Assembly: GCA_020429495.1 (NCBI GenBank)
Contig: JAGQLJ010000041.1
Location: 1 to 5,951 of the forward strand
DNA length: 5,951 bases
Direction of reading: 5' to 3'
Origin: Candidatus Dojkabacteria bacterium
GTDB taxonomy: Bacteria > Patescibacteriota > Dojkabacteria > J137
Shown piece by piece: positions 5,008 to 5,951 of this stretch (position 1 is its first letter; every line of letters starts with the position of its first letter). The notes beneath the pieces were generated by a model. That model saw only the letters and a program-made list of their open reading frames with translations, did no database searches and was not told where the DNA came from. The position numbers and the translations under genes are program-made.

Positions 5008-5951
5008 ATGGATATTCCTTCAAGAGATTCTATTAGTGAAACTGTAGAAAAAATTAAACAGAAGAAAATTTCTGTAGTTGATTTAGTCAAACAGCACATA
5101 GATTTAGCAAAAAATATTCAAGCTGAAACAAATGCTTTTATAACAATTTTTGACGGGGAAAATAATACAGAAGAATATAACCCAATAGAAGAGGCAAAAA
5201 AATTAGATGAGAAGCTTACGAATGGAGAAAGTATTGATAATCTTGATTTAATCGGAATTCCATTTACTGCAAAAGATTTATATTTAGTAAAGAATACCCA
5301 CACAACTTTTGGTTCAAAATTAATGGAAGATTTTGTTGCTCCATATACCGGAACTGTTATTGGGAAATGCTTAGAAAAAGGTGCAATCTTAATCGCCAAA
5401 TGTAATTGCGACCCTTGGGGGTTTGGTGGAAGTGGGGAAAACTCAGGTTTTGGTCCAACAAAAAATCCTTACGATCTAGAACGTTCTCCTGGTGGTTCAA
5501 GTTCAGGATCTGCTGCAAGTTTGTCTGCAGGAGTAGGATTTTTTTCGCTAGGTACAGATACTGGTGGCTCTGTTAGACAACCGGCTGCTATGTGCGGTCT
5601 TTATGGATACAAGCCAACATACGGCAGAAATTCAAGATATGGAATTGGAGTAATGGGATCTTCATTTGATACACCTGCTTTTTTTACAAGATATGCAACA
5701 GACACAATTTTAATTGAAAAAGTAATTCAAGGAAGAGATTCAAATGATGCAACAACAGATGATTATAATCTTCATAAATTTGAAGCAAATAAAAAGCCTG
5801 TAATAGGTATTCCTAAAGAATTTTTTGAAGAAGGAATTAATGATGAAGTAAAAAATGCCATTGATTCCAAAATAGAAGAATACAAAAATAATGGATTTGA
5901 AGTAAAAGAAGTATCTATTCCAAGTGCTTCATATTCGCTATCAGTTTACTA
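5008..5951 (+). CDS. gatA: Asp-tRNA(Asn)/Glu-tRNA(Gln) amidotransferase subunit A (partial, 3' end outside window)
   Basis: GatA is the glutaminase subunit of the GatCAB complex; it frees ammonia from glutamine so that GatB can convert Glu-tRNA(Gln) or Asp-tRNA(Asn) to the correctly amidated form in the cytoplasm. The amidase-signature triad is complete: K89 in GIPFTAKD, the cis-Ser S164 in SPGGSSSGSAA, and the nucleophile S188 in GTDTGGSVRQPAA, with the 24-residue Ser-Ser spacing of the family. ENSGFGPTKNPYDLERSPGG and CGLYGYKPTYGRNSRYG are typical of GatA rather than of general amidases. The family's usual MDEF reads CDPW here (134-137). The first 314 codons are present; GatA proteins are usually about 470-490 residues, so roughly the last third lies beyond the window. 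The ATG at 5008 gives the normal N-terminal helix. gatC is not directly upstream, the usual place in many bacteria; it must be elsewhere or missing. A related amidase is a less likely alternative. Confidence 0.95.
   Translation, partial: MDIPSRDSISETVEKIKQKKISVVDLVKQHIDLAKNIQAETNAFITIFDGENNTEEYNPIEEAKKLDEKLTNGESIDNLDLIGIPFTAKDLYLVKNTHTTFGSKLMEDFVAPYTGTVIGKCLEKGAILIAKCNCDPWGFGGSGENSGFGPTKNPYDLERSPGGSSSGSAASLSAGVGFFSLGTDTGGSVRQPAAMCGLYGYKPTYGRNSRYGIGVMGSSFDTPAFFTRYATDTILIEKVIQGRDSNDATTDDYNLHKFEANKKPVIGIPKEFFEEGINDEVKNAIDSKIEEYKNNGFEVKEVSIPSASYSLSVY

Noticed and set aside
5118..5399. Minus-strand 93-codon frame opposite gatA
   Set aside because: gatA is securely identified on the plus strand with catalytic residues; the antisense frame is a by-product.
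1..5951. CRISPR array, tRNA or rRNA gene, insertion sequence or attachment site
   Set aside because: I saw no spaced direct repeats, cloverleaf sequence, transposase frame or terminal inverted repeats; the repeats present are codon-level low complexity.

Overview
This AT-rich window reads as bacterial chromosome with the standard use of TGA as a stop. The one securely identifiable gene, gatA, codes its glycines with GGN and has no in-frame TGA. Compact gene packing, short AT-rich leaders without a clear Shine-Dalgarno site, several orphan proteins and large disordered membrane or surface proteins suggest a Candidate Phyla Radiation (Patescibacteria) genome. That placement is an inference from style, because the window has no rRNA or other marker that would prove it.

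Layout: (1) 47-745, plus strand: a LysM protein with a basic cytoplasmic tail, one membrane helix and a long acidic Ser/Asp/Asn linker, closed by a strong intrinsic terminator (763-794). (2) 811-2418, minus strand and convergent with (1): a 535-residue protein with about 325 disordered residues and a C-terminal Rossmann-like domain resembling a degenerate LOG/SLOG nucleotide-binding domain. (3) 2518-3018, minus: a Cys/His-containing orphan of 166 residues. (4) A small minus-strand unit: a 90-residue orphan (3228-3500), then a 40-residue single-helix membrane protein (3085-3207), ended by a textbook terminator (3029-3063) that lies directly in front of gene (3). (5) 3623-4966, plus, divergent from (4): a 447-residue disordered protein with one C-terminal membrane helix. 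(6) 5008-5951, plus: the first 314 codons of gatA, running off the window with its catalytic triad intact.

No shared pathway can be demonstrated. GatA belongs to tRNA-dependent Gln/Asn synthesis and is probably housekeeping. The other genes look like lineage-specific envelope or signalling factors: a peptidoglycan-binding protein, two further proteins with membrane helices, and a possible nucleotide sensor with a very long disordered arm. The most interesting items are the SLOG-like fusion, the 40-residue membrane ORF, and the terminator placed against a start codon.
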